Shown here one piece after another: positions 24,352 to 32,238 of a stretch of DNA of 34,174 bases; position 1 is the first letter of the stretch; every line of letters starts with the position of its first letter. The stretch comes from Pelagibacteraceae bacterium AG-325-C03. Lineage in GTDB: Bacteria; Pseudomonadota; Alphaproteobacteria; Pelagibacterales; Pelagibacteraceae. A program made the position numbers and the translations under genes. The notes under the pieces were generated by a model that saw only the letters and a list, made by a program, of their open reading frames with translations, was not told the origin of the DNA and searched no databases. The stretch is from positions 1 through 34,174 of the forward strand of contig QBYC01000011.1 of the NCBI GenBank assembly GCA_003283025.1. The letters are read 5' to 3'.

Positions 24352-24849
24352 TTACCCTGAGGCTTTAACTTTTTTCTCAATAAATTCTGGAATGTCATCT
24401 TCTTTATCAAGAACCTCTTCTTTTGTGCCTTTAGGTTGAAATGCGTACAGGACATGTAATTTACAATACGGAAATTCCCCTTCAGGTTTTCTTCCGCAGA
24501 AATAAAACTTTTCTTCATTCGGGTGCCCTATAGGCCACTTACAAGTTTGATCAGTTAATTCCTCCAAAGACTTAGGGTTTTCTGGTTCAAAATTTTTATC
24601 GAGTAAAATTGATTGAAATTTAGCTTTCCTTGAAATGGGGGCAGATCCTCTTCTTACAGGTCTATTTACAGATGTTGATGATTGACTAGATTGTTTAGAT
24701 GGGGCTCTCGCCTCTAAGTTTAATCTGTGAGCTTTACCAATAACCGCGTTTCGTGTTGTGTCACCTAGAGCTTCGGCTATCTGACTTGCGGTATGGCCTT
24801 TAGACCAGAGTTCTTTCAATTTAGCGACTTTTTCTTCTGTCCAACTCAT
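24352..24849 (-). CDS. gcrA: GcrA cell-cycle regulator
   Basis: Alphaproteobacterial transcription cofactor that binds sigma-70 holoenzyme and methylated GANTC sites, working with the methylase CcrM. The N-terminal helix-turn-helix reads MSWTEEKVAKLKELWSKG, then SQIAEALGDTTRNAVIGKAHRL, diagnostic for GcrA. The C-terminal sigma-binding region has TCKWPIGHPNEEKFYFCGRK and PYCKLH, matching the Caulobacter protein closely. A Ser/Arg-rich linker joins them; length 165 is typical. It heads the minus-strand set gcrA, 75-residue protein, MIP channel, all closely spaced. Confidence 0.96.
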   Translation of the reverse strand: MSWTEEKVAKLKELWSKGHTASQIAEALGDTTRNAVIGKAHRLNLEARAPSKQSSQSSTSVNRPVRRGSAPISRKAKFQSILLDKNFEPENPKSLEELTDQTCKWPIGHPNEEKFYFCGRKPEGEFPYCKLHVLYAFQPKGTKEEVLDKEDDIPEFIEKKVKASG

Positions 24850-24929
24850 AGTATATAATTACAATATTTAGTAATTATGAAAAACTTAGGACATAATATT
24901 GGGGTTTAAAACATTAAAAGACCTTAAAG

Positions 24930-24962
24930 CTGTGAGTAGTTTTAGTTGTGCACAGTTTTTTT
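24930..24962 (+). terminator. Weak terminator-like hairpin upstream of the ABC-2 gene
   Basis: CTGTG (24930-24934) can pair with CACAG (24951-24955), followed at once by seven T. The loop is 16 bases, so the stem is weak. No annotated plus-strand gene precedes it, so it could end a small RNA read from the 136-base gcrA/permease gap, form a leader attenuator, or be chance. Confidence 0.25.
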
Positions 24963-24985
24963 AATAAGGGGTTATAAGACTATCA

Positions 24986-25798
24986 ATGGTTGAAATTACA
25001 AAAAAATATAAAATTGGATCGAGAAGATTTGGATTAATAAATTGGGTTGGAGCTTGGACTTTATATAAAAAAGAGGTCTTAAGATTTTTAATTGTTTGGA
25101 TACAAACTATTTTTTCTCCGCTAATTTCATCTTTACTTTTTTTACTTGTTTTATCTCTAGCTATAGGTGCAGATAGGGGAGATGTGCTTGGAGTTTCTTT
25201 TATAACTTTTTTAGCGCCAGGGTTGATCGCAATGCAAGTCATCCAACAATCATTTTCTCATTCATCATCATCTTTTATGATCGGAAAAATTCAAGGTAAC
25301 ATACTTGACCTTCTTTACGCTCCTTTGTCAGCTACTGAGGTTACTATCTCCATTTCTCTTGCTGCGGTTACTAGAAGTGTAATGATAGCTGCAGTTTCGA
25401 TAATTGTTTTTAAACTTATTATAAAAATAGAAATCACAAATTATTTATTACTTGTTATATTTACTCTACTTTCATCCTTCATACTGGGGAACGTAGGAAT
25501 AATAGCTGGTTTATGGGCTGAAAAATTCGATCATATGGCTACCGTAACAAATTTTGTGATTGTTCCTTTATCTTTCTTATCAGGCACTTTTTATTCAATA
25601 GACAGATTGCCAGAATTTTTACAAATTGTAAGCAAAGCTAACCCATTTTTTTATATGATAGACGGATTTAGATATAGTTTTATTGGGCAAGCGGATGGAT
25701 CAATTACAGTTGGTTTAGTGTATTTGACAATTTTAAGTCTTGTAAGTTGGTTTGTCACTTACTTGTTGTATAAAAACGGTTATAAAATAAAGTCTTAA
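24986..25798 (+). CDS. ABC-2 type transporter permease (YadH/NodJ-like)
   Basis: Inner-membrane permease of an ABC exporter, 270 residues with six hydrophobic helices (about 35-60, 68-90, 112-135, 146-170, 178-197, 235-260). The ABC-2 signature appears as PLSFLSGTFYSIDRLPEFLQIVSKANPFFYMIDGFRYSFIG, characteristic of the YadH/NodJ group. The usual partner ATPase gene (YadG/NodI type) is not beside it. The substrate is unknown. It lies one base upstream of argD and is probably co-transcribed with argD-argF. The ATG at 24986 puts a basic segment ahead of helix 1. Confidence 0.88.
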   Translation: MVEITKKYKIGSRRFGLINWVGAWTLYKKEVLRFLIVWIQTIFSPLISSLLFLLVLSLAIGADRGDVLGVSFITFLAPGLIAMQVIQQSFSHSSSSFMIGKIQGNILDLLYAPLSATEVTISISLAAVTRSVMIAAVSIIVFKLIIKIEITNYLLLVIFTLLSSFILGNVGIIAGLWAEKFDHMATVTNFVIVPLSFLSGTFYSIDRLPEFLQIVSKANPFFYMIDGFRYSFIGQADGSITVGLVYLTILSLVSWFVTYLLYKNGYKIKS

Positions 25799-25799
25799 A

Positions 25800-26966
25800 A
25801 TGAGCTCGATATTAAAAACCTATAATAGAAAAAAAATTTCTTTTAATAGAGGAAAAGGAAGTTTTCTATATGACACAAAAGGTAAAAAATACTTAGATTT
25901 TGTTCAAGGTATAGCCGTGAATTGCCTAGGTCACTCCCATAATCATTTGATCAAATCTATTTACAAACAGTCAAAAAAACTTTGGCATGTTTCAAATGCT
26001 TTTGTCATTCCTGAACAAGAAAGATTAGCAAAAAGGTTAACTCAAAAAACTTTTGCAGATTATGTTGCTTTTCAAAATTCAGGCGCTGAAGCCACAGAAG
26101 CTGCAATAAAATTTGCGAGAAGATATTTTTATTCTAGAGGCAAACCAAGAAAAAATAGAATTTTATGTATCAATAATAGTTTTCATGGCAGAACTCTTGC
26201 AACTATTTTTGCTAGCAATAGTAAAAAAGCTATAGAGGGTTTTGGTCCTAAAGTTGATGGTTTTGATCATTTTAATTTCGGCGATCATAGAGGTTTAGAA
26301 AAAGCTATTACAAGTAGAACTGCAGCTATTATGGTTGAAACTATTATGGGAGAAGGTGGGATTAAAGTTATTCCAGATTTTTGTTTAGTTGGATTAAGAA
26401 AACTTTGTAATAAAAAAAAGATATTACTTATTCTTGATGAAGTTCAATGCGGAATAGGTAGAAGTGGAAAGTTTTTTGCATTTGAACATGCAAAAATAAA
26501 GCCTGATATTGTTCCAATTGCAAAAGGAATAGGGGGCGGTTTTCCAATAGGCGCTGTATTAGTTAATAAAAAGGTGGCTTCAGGAATGAAACCAGGAACC
26601 CATGGCTCAACATTTGGCGGTAATCCATTAGCGATGAGTGCAGGTAATGCAATCATGGATGTGATGTTTAAAAAAGGTTTTTTAGTTAACGTATCTAAAA
26701 ATGGAAAATATTTTCTAAGTGAATTAAACAAACTTAAAAATAAATATCCTAAAATTATAAAAGAGGTTAGAGGAAAAGGATTATTACTGGGTTTATCTTT
26801 ATATAAAAATCAAGTTCCCTTTATTGATAAACTATTAAAGAGTAATCTTCTTACAATTAGAGCGGCAGAGAATGTTGTCAGACTTTTGCCTCCTTTAAAT
26901 GTCACAAAGCAGGAAATTAATTTAAGTCTAAAAATACTAGATAAGGTTTGCAAAAACTATAGATGA
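25800..26966 (+). CDS. argD: Acetylornithine aminotransferase
   Basis: Class-III PLP aminotransferase making N-acetylornithine in arginine synthesis (and possibly succinyl-diaminopimelate in lysine synthesis). Signatures: FVQGIAVNCLGHSH, FQNSGAEATEAAIKFAR, NSFHGRT, LILDEVQCGIGRSGKFFAFEH, and IAKGIGGGFPIGA with the PLP lysine at K242. TFGGNPLAMSAGNA follows. Length 388 matches the family. It overlaps argF by 4 bases, giving the alphaproteobacterial argD-argF pair. ArgD rather than GABA or ornithine aminotransferase is inferred from length, motifs and this pairing. Confidence 0.94.
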   Translation: MSSILKTYNRKKISFNRGKGSFLYDTKGKKYLDFVQGIAVNCLGHSHNHLIKSIYKQSKKLWHVSNAFVIPEQERLAKRLTQKTFADYVAFQNSGAEATEAAIKFARRYFYSRGKPRKNRILCINNSFHGRTLATIFASNSKKAIEGFGPKVDGFDHFNFGDHRGLEKAITSRTAAIMVETIMGEGGIKVIPDFCLVGLRKLCNKKKILLILDEVQCGIGRSGKFFAFEHAKIKPDIVPIAKGIGGGFPIGAVLVNKKVASGMKPGTHGSTFGGNPLAMSAGNAIMDVMFKKGFLVNVSKNGKYFLSELNKLKNKYPKIIKEVRGKGLLLGLSLYKNQVPFIDKLLKSNLLTIRAAENVVRLLPPLNVTKQEINLSLKILDKVCKNYR

Positions 26967-27889
26967 AAAATTTCATAAATATATCAGATCATTCCTCGAT
27001 TGATCTAAGAGTCATTATTGATGAGGCTAAGATTAGAAAACTTAGTAGAAAAGGATTTAATAAATCTGCTCCTGATGACGACAAACCTTTTGAAGGTAAG
27101 TCTATGGCAATGATTTTTGAAAAGCCCTCAACAAGAACAAGAATGTCTTTTGATATTGCTGCTAAGCAATTAGGTGGGTCTTCTATTATTTTAAATCCAG
27201 ATGGAATTCATTATGGAAAAGGAGATGAAACTTTAAAAGACACTGCAAAAATTTTAACCGAATATGTAGATATAGTTATGCTTAGAACATCTTCGCATAA
27301 AAATTTAGAAGAGTTTGGTAAATATTTAGATATTCCAATTATAAACGGTCTTTCCGACAAAAGTCATCCATGCCAGATCATGTCGGATATTTTAACATAT
27401 GAGGAGAGTAACGGCTCTATAACTGGTAAAACAGTTTCTTGGTTAGGTGATGGCGACAATAATATGTCTAATTCTTTAATAGAAGCAGCTGGTAAATTTA
27501 AATTTAATTTAAGAATTGGTTGTCCTAAAAAATATGCTCCAGGAAAGAAAATATTAGGATGGGCTAAAGAAAATAAAGTTAATCTTTTAATAACTCAAAA
27601 ACCTGATGACGCTGTAAAAAACTCAGATTGTGTGATGACCGATAAGTGGGTATCGATGAACGATAAGGTTAATAAAAAAACAAAGAAGAAGGTTTTAAAG
27701 CCATTTCAAGTTAATAAAAAATTAATGAAAAAAGCTAATTCAAATGCAATTTTTATGCATTGTTTACCTGTAGGCAGAGGTGAAGAGGTTACTGATGAAG
27801 TTATTGATGGAAAGCAGTCTGTAGTGTGGAGACAAGCTCTTAACAGAGTGCATGCTCAAAAAAGTATAATTAAGTGGTGTTTAGACTAA
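26963..27889 (+). CDS. argF: Ornithine carbamoyltransferase
   Basis: Makes citrulline from ornithine and carbamoyl phosphate. The carbamoyl-phosphate motif STRTR spans residues 56-60, HPCQ is present in SDKSHPCQIMSD, the ornithine motif is SWLGDGDNNMSNS, and FMHCLPVGRGEEVTDEV carries the catalytic Cys; the usual PAxR is PVGR. Length 308 is normal. It is the last gene of the permease-argD-argF group, and its stop overlaps the convergent cytochrome c gene by 4 bases. Confidence 0.95.
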   Translation: MKNFINISDHSSIDLRVIIDEAKIRKLSRKGFNKSAPDDDKPFEGKSMAMIFEKPSTRTRMSFDIAAKQLGGSSIILNPDGIHYGKGDETLKDTAKILTEYVDIVMLRTSSHKNLEEFGKYLDIPIINGLSDKSHPCQIMSDILTYEESNGSITGKTVSWLGDGDNNMSNSLIEAAGKFKFNLRIGCPKKYAPGKKILGWAKENKVNLLITQKPDDAVKNSDCVMTDKWVSMNDKVNKKTKKKVLKPFQVNKKLMKKANSNAIFMHCLPVGRGEEVTDEVIDGKQSVVWRQALNRVHAQKSIIKWCLD

Positions 27890-28431
27890 GGCAATGCTTT
27901 AGGACTATCGCTTTTTGAATTCATATAAAGAATTACAGAAGCTCTATCTTTTTCTTTCCTTAAACCAGCAAAAGCCATTTTAGTTCCTTTAACGTACGCT
28001 TGAGGTTTGATTAAATAACTATTCATTTCTTCAAAAGTCCATTCTTTTCCGTAGGCGATCATAGCTTTTGAATATTTATAATCACTTACAACTCCAGCCT
28101 GTCTACCTATAACGCTCCATAAATTAGGACCAATCATATTTTTACCCTCAGCAGCAATCATGTGGCAAGCAGTACATTTTTTAAAAACTTTTTCTCCATG
28201 TGCTAAGTCACCCATTGCTAAAAGTGCTTTTATATCTACTGCTTCAACAACTTTTACAGCTTCTTGACCAGAAGCAGTTGTAGACGCAACTTCTAATCCC
28301 TCAACTTTGTAAGCTGACTCTTTGGGTTTCTCAACGTGGAATAAAACATCAGTGAATTTTCCAATACCAATAATAATCAATGCAGTAAGAAGAACTGCGC
28401 CTATAATTTTATTTAATTCAAAACTGTCCAT
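27886..28431 (-). CDS. Membrane-anchored class I cytochrome c (CycM-like)
   Basis: Electron carrier held to the periplasmic face of the inner membrane by an N-terminal helix (residues 9-26). A flexible linker runs to about residue 70, then the haem domain with CTACH at residues 86-90, GPNLWSVIGRQAG, and the axial Met in GTKMAFAG. This architecture is that of alphaproteobacterial CycM/c552, which can feed terminal oxidases. Length 181 is typical. It overlaps argF tail-to-tail by 4 bases and has a 93-base divergent gap to kdsB. Confidence 0.92.
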   Translation of the reverse strand: MDSFELNKIIGAVLLTALIIIGIGKFTDVLFHVEKPKESAYKVEGLEVASTTASGQEAVKVVEAVDIKALLAMGDLAHGEKVFKKCTACHMIAAEGKNMIGPNLWSVIGRQAGVVSDYKYSKAMIAYGKEWTFEEMNSYLIKPQAYVKGTKMAFAGLRKEKDRASVILYMNSKSDSPKALP

Positions 28432-28502
28432 ATTTTTGATAAATACTCAAGTGACATATAGCATGACTTTTATAAAAAAACTTAAAATTACTTAATTTTT
28501 TT

Positions 28503-28519
28503 TGCGTCTTTGGGACGCA
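28503..28519 (+). promoter_or_regulatory. Hairpin in the kdsB leader
   Basis: TGCGTC, five bases (TTTGG) and GACGCA form a 6-pair GC-containing stem ending 5 bases before the kdsB ATG at 28525. It has no U-run downstream on either strand, so it is not a terminator. It would cover the region where a ribosome-binding site should be, so it may tune kdsB translation. The preceding 28432-28502 is AT-rich with no other feature recognised. Confidence 0.45.
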
Positions 28520-28524
28520 TAATT

Positions 28525-29262
28525 ATGAACAAAACTGCAATAATAATACCTTCAAGATTAGACGCTGTAAGATTACCAAACAAACCTCTAGAACTCATAA
28601 AAAATAAAGAGATGATTCTTCATGTTTATGAAGCTGCACAAAAAACAAATACCGGACATGTTTATGTAGCTACGCCTGATCAAAAGATTATAGATGTAGT
28701 TAACAAGAACGGAGGAAAAGCAATTCTCACTGAGGTAAATCACCAAACAGGTACTGATCGAGTTTATGAAGTGTTTAAAAACCATTTAAAAAGTGAACCT
28801 GACTTAATTATAAATTTACAAGGAGACATGCCTAATATTGATCCTAGAGCTATAACTAATTTAGTTTCTTATATGAGCAAAGGTAAATGTGATATTGGAA
28901 CTTTGGCAAGCACATTTAGCTCTGAAAAAGAACTAGCAGACGAGAATAATGTTAAAGTTGCTACAAAAAATAAGCTAAAAATTAATCAATTTGATCAAGC
29001 TATAGATTTTTTCAGACAAGATACCAAAGAATATGAAAACTATTTTCATCACGTAGGCATTTATGCCTTTACTAATAAAGCATTAGTAAGGTATGTAAGC
29101 TTGAAAAGGTCAAAACTTGAATTACAAAGAAAGTTAGAACAGCTCAGAGCTTTAGAAAACTCGATGACAATTCATGTTGGATATATCAATTCTTCTCCTT
29201 TAAGTGTAGATACTAAAAGCGATTTAATGGAAGTGAGAAAGATAATTGAAACAAATGAGTAA
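28525..29262 (+). CDS. kdsB: 3-deoxy-manno-octulosonate cytidylyltransferase (CMP-Kdo synthetase)
   Basis: Activates Kdo with CTP for LPS core synthesis. IIPSRLDAVRLPNKPL is the nucleotide-binding opening, followed by VYVATPDQKIID, TEVNHQTGTDRVYEV (the usual HxSGTDR) and LIINLQGDMPNIDP with the metal-binding Asp. Length from this ATG is 245 residues, matching E. coli (248). I chose MNKTAII over the upstream in-frame TTG at 28510 because that TTG lies inside the leader hairpin and adds residues the family lacks. It overlaps pheA by 8 bases. With kdsD it supplies two steps of the Kdo route. Confidence 0.93.
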   Translation: MNKTAIIIPSRLDAVRLPNKPLELIKNKEMILHVYEAAQKTNTGHVYVATPDQKIIDVVNKNGGKAILTEVNHQTGTDRVYEVFKNHLKSEPDLIINLQGDMPNIDPRAITNLVSYMSKGKCDIGTLASTFSSEKELADENNVKVATKNKLKINQFDQAIDFFRQDTKEYENYFHHVGIYAFTNKALVRYVSLKRSKLELQRKLEQLRALENSMTIHVGYINSSPLSVDTKSDLMEVRKIIETNE

Positions 29263-30097
29263 GATGAAAATTGCAATACAAGGTGAGTTAGGCGCTTATT
29301 CGCACATAGCTGTAGAAAAATTATATAAGGATGCAGAAATAAAAACTTGTGCGACCTTTGAAGATACTTTTAAACAAGCTTATAACGACATAAATTGTAA
29401 AATAGTAATTCCAATTGAAAATTCTTTAGCTGGTAGAGTAGCTGATATTCATTACTTATTACCAAAATATAAATTACAAATTCATGGTGAATACTTTCTT
29501 CCTGTAGTACATAATCTCCTTGGAAAACCTGATGCAACTATTGAAGATATTAAGTATGTAAGAAGTCATTCCCAGGCTATTAGTCAATGTCAAAATATTA
29601 TTACAAAAAATAATTATCAACCTATTATTTCCGTAGATACTGCAGGTTCTGCAAAAGATTTGGCTGAGGGTAATGACAAAACTATAGCAGCGATAGCTTC
29701 AGATCTCTCAGCAAAAATGTACAAATTGAAAATTTTACAAAAAAATATAGAAGACGATAAAGGAAATGTTACTCGTTTTTTAATAATGGGAAAAAATATT
29801 GAGCAACCCGAATATGATAAGAGTAAAAAATATATAACTAGCTGCATCTTCAGAGTAAAAAGTGAACCATCGGCTCTATATAAATGTCTTGGTGGATTTG
29901 CTACCAATCAAGTAAACCTTACAAAACTAGAGAGTTTTTCAGTCAAAAATACTTTCGATCAAGCAAACTTTTATTTAGATCTTGAAGGTCATTTAGAGCA
30001 AGCTGGAGTCAAAAAGGCATTGGAAGAACTTGGTTTTCATACAGAAACCTTAGATATATTAGGAGTATATGAATCTTCAATTTTTAGGCAAAAATAG
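29255..30097 (+). CDS. pheA: Prephenate dehydratase
   Basis: Converts prephenate to phenylpyruvate for phenylalanine; monofunctional, without a chorismate mutase domain. Catalytic-domain motifs are IQGELGAYSHIA, PIENSLAGRVADIHYLL, SHSQAISQCQ, DTAGSAKDLAEG and NVTRFLIM (Thr-Arg-Phe). The ACT regulatory domain follows from about residue 195 (PSALYKCLGGFATNQVNLTKLESF, ANFYLDLEGH), so feedback control by phenylalanine is expected. Length 280 is typical. The start is uncertain: ATG at 29255 (overlapping the kdsB stop by 8 bases) or 29264; a TTG at 29246 is less likely. Confidence 0.94.
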   Translation: MSKMKIAIQGELGAYSHIAVEKLYKDAEIKTCATFEDTFKQAYNDINCKIVIPIENSLAGRVADIHYLLPKYKLQIHGEYFLPVVHNLLGKPDATIEDIKYVRSHSQAISQCQNIITKNNYQPIISVDTAGSAKDLAEGNDKTIAAIASDLSAKMYKLKILQKNIEDDKGNVTRFLIMGKNIEQPEYDKSKKYITSCIFRVKSEPSALYKCLGGFATNQVNLTKLESFSVKNTFDQANFYLDLEGHLEQAGVKKALEELGFHTETLDILGVYESSIFRQK

Positions 30098-30119
30098 TCC
30101 ACAAAATTTAAATCTAGTC

Positions 30120-30149
30120 TTGTAGTATTTAAATTGATCTTGATATACT
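30120..30149 (+). promoter_or_regulatory. Predicted promoter of the SRP RNA
   Basis: TTGTAG (30120-30125) and TATACT (30144-30149), 18 bases apart, would start transcription at about 30156, exactly where the SRP RNA 5' arm (GAGG) begins. It probably also drives dnaX-ybaB-recR. Confidence 0.6.
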
Positions 30150-30155
30150 CATATT

Positions 30156-30245
30156 GAGGTTGGCATCAGGTGGATGTTTCATAAACCCGGTCAGGTCCGA
30201 AAGGAAGCAGCCGTAGTGAAAATTATTCAGGTTGTTGCCTGCCTC
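30156..30245 (+). ncRNA. ffs: 4.5S signal recognition particle RNA (bacterial small type)
   Basis: The conserved apical domain is unmistakable: GGTCAGGTCCGAAAGGAAGCAGCC-type sequence at about 30190-30213, which binds Ffh and its receptor. The tetraloop is GAAA where E. coli has GGAA. The ends pair: GAGGTTGGCA at 30156 with TGCCTGCCTC ending at 30245, with one mismatch and one G-U. About 90 bases long, so small type without an Alu domain. The 3' end is only 7 bases from the dnaX ATG. Exact ends are inferred from pairing. Confidence 0.93.
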
Positions 30246-30252
30246 TTAAAAA

Positions 30253-31917
30253 ATGATAAATAAAATTCTAGCACTTAAATATAGACCACAAGAATTTAAA
30301 GAATTGATTGGTCAAGAAGTTATGGCACAAACAATCACTAACGCAATTAAACTTAACAAAACTCCAAATGCATATTTACTAACTGGTATTAGGGGAGTGG
30401 GAAAAACAACAACAGCAAGATTAATTGCTAAAGCACTAAACTGCAGCAAGGATTTTACAAAAGGAGAGAAATGTAAAACTGAAGAATACTGTCATTGCGC
30501 TGAAATAATTAATTCAAATCACATGGATATTTTAGAAATGGATGCAGCTTCTAAAACAGGTATTGATGATGTTAGAGAATTAATTGAGAATTCAAAATAT
30601 AGTCCTACAAGTGCAAAATTTAAAATATTTATAATTGATGAAGTTCATATGCTCTCAAAGCAAGCCTTTAATGGTTTACTAAAAACCTTGGAGGAGCCAC
30701 CACCAAGTCTAAAATTTATTTTAGCTACAACAGAAGTGAGAAAAATACCTATTACTATTTTGTCTCGTTGCCAAAGATTTGATCTTAAAAGAGTAAGTGT
30801 TGAACAGCTATGTAAACACTTAAAACTTATTGCTGATAAAGAAAAAGGTAAAATATCTGAAGATGCAATTAAGTTAATCGCAAGGACGTCTGAAGGATCT
30901 GTTAGAGACTCTATTTCGTTGCTTGACCGAGCTTTAATATCTCAATCAATTAATGAAGGCAAACAAATAGAAGAGCCCGATGTAAGACAAATGTTAGGGT
31001 TAGCAGATAAAAGCAAAATAATATCGTTATTCAAAGAAGTATTAAGTGGTAATGAAAAAGATGCTATAAAATTTTTGCACGATCTTATTAATGATGGATT
31101 AGATGCAAAAAACTTTTTAAACGATATTCTTGAAGTGCTTTATCTATTTAGCAGAAGAATAAACTTAGGACCTATTGAAAAAGATATGTCTATATCAGAA
31201 GCAGAAGTACAAATGATTGACCAATATTCTAAAAATATAGATATGCAAGATATCGGTTTATTCTGGCAACTCACTATTAAAACCATTGATGACTTAAGAA
31301 TTGTTGGAAATGAAAATTTAACTTTGGAAATGTATGTAATGCAATTAGTACATTTGAAAAACATTGATGAGAGAAAAGAAACTCAAAATTTCGAAAATAA
31401 TCACCAATCTGATGAAAGCTTAGTTGGTAAAAAAATTGACGACAAGCCACTTGAGACAAGCATTCCTAATCAAGTTAAAAACCAGCTTAAAAGTACTGAT
31501 CAAATAAAAACTAATCCAGTAAAAAATTTATTAAAAGACAATCAAAGTGAAAAAATTGAAATAACCAGTTATCAAGATTTAATTGATCAAGCAAATAAAG
31601 AAAAAGAAATTGAACTTAAGTATGACCTTGAAAGAAACGTAAAATTAGTAAGTTTTAACAAAGGTACTATAGATATTTGTTTCAATGAAAAACTAAACAA
31701 AAATTTTATAAAAAATCTTACAGAAAAATTGCTTTTATGGACGGGTGAAAGATGGATTATATCTTTAAGTAAAAACGCTGATGCAAAAAGTATATATGAA
31801 AAAAACCTAGAAGATAAAAGCAATAGGGTGGAAGAGTTTAAGAAAAGTAAAATTGCTCAAGACATTCTAAAAACTTTTCCAGATGCAAAATTAATTGATT
31901 TAAAGGAAGAGGAATAA
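30253..31917 (+). CDS. dnaX: DNA polymerase III subunit gamma/tau
   Basis: Clamp-loader ATPase. Walker A is GIRGVGKTTTARL (residues 45-57), Walker B IIDEVHMLS, sensor/arginine-finger region LSRCQRFDLKR, then domain III to about residue 372. A charged linker (about 375-440) and a C-terminal tau-like domain follow, for 554 residues. The zinc module is unusual: Cys64, Cys74, Cys80, Cys82, spaced C-x9-C-x5-C-x-C rather than C-x8-C-x2-C-x2-C. An A-AAA-AAT run at 31521-31527 could allow a -1 frameshift giving a 432-residue gamma-sized product. It is followed at once by ybaB (TAA then ATG). Confidence 0.94.
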   Translation: MINKILALKYRPQEFKELIGQEVMAQTITNAIKLNKTPNAYLLTGIRGVGKTTTARLIAKALNCSKDFTKGEKCKTEEYCHCAEIINSNHMDILEMDAASKTGIDDVRELIENSKYSPTSAKFKIFIIDEVHMLSKQAFNGLLKTLEEPPPSLKFILATTEVRKIPITILSRCQRFDLKRVSVEQLCKHLKLIADKEKGKISEDAIKLIARTSEGSVRDSISLLDRALISQSINEGKQIEEPDVRQMLGLADKSKIISLFKEVLSGNEKDAIKFLHDLINDGLDAKNFLNDILEVLYLFSRRINLGPIEKDMSISEAEVQMIDQYSKNIDMQDIGLFWQLTIKTIDDLRIVGNENLTLEMYVMQLVHLKNIDERKETQNFENNHQSDESLVGKKIDDKPLETSIPNQVKNQLKSTDQIKTNPVKNLLKDNQSEKIEITSYQDLIDQANKEKEIELKYDLERNVKLVSFNKGTIDICFNEKLNKNFIKNLTEKLLLWTGERWIISLSKNADAKSIYEKNLEDKSNRVEEFKKSKIAQDILKTFPDAKLIDLKEEE

Positions 31918-32238
31918 ATGAGTAATTTTTCTGACATGTTATCTAAAGCCAAAGCCATGCAGGAGAAAATGAGAGAGGTTCAGGATCAAATAAAAAAAAT
32001 TGAAGTAGAGGGAGAGGCAGGAGGCAATCTTGTTAAAGTTGTTTTATCAGGAGATTATGAACTTAAATCAATAACGATTAGTGATGCAGCGAAAAAAGAG
32101 AGTCAGGAAATAATAAATGATTTAATAATTGCTGCCTATAATAACGCTAAAGAAAATCTTAAAAAGAAATCTGCAGAAGAATTATCTAAAGCAACAGGTG
32201 GACTTAACTTGCCTCTAGATTTTAAACTTCCTTTCTAA
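31918..32238 (+). CDS. ybaB: YbaB/EbfC-family nucleoid-associated protein
   Basis: Small DNA-binding protein, 106 residues, with the family pattern: an N-terminal coiled coil (MLSKAKAMQEKMREVQDQIKK), then the VEGEAGGNLVKVVLSGDYELKSITI beta core, then LIIAAYNNAKENLKKKSAEEL. It sits between dnaX and recR as in most Bacteria, starting directly after the dnaX stop and sharing one base with recR (TAATG). Role in nucleoid organisation or recombination is by family knowledge. Confidence 0.93.
   Translation: MSNFSDMLSKAKAMQEKMREVQDQIKKIEVEGEAGGNLVKVVLSGDYELKSITISDAAKKESQEIINDLIIAAYNNAKENLKKKSAEELSKATGGLNLPLDFKLPF

Noticed and set aside
24945-24955. TTGTGCACA as a DnaA box or origin element
   Set aside because: It differs from TTATNCACA at an important position, is single, and no origin-type genes or repeat clusters surround it.
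28462-28494. 10-codon open frame in the cytochrome c/kdsB gap
   Set aside because: Too short, no promoter or ribosome-binding site, and low-complexity composition.
28510-28524. TTG start for kdsB with five extra residues
   Set aside because: The TTG is inside the leader hairpin, and the family begins at the MNKTAII-type segment encoded from 28525.
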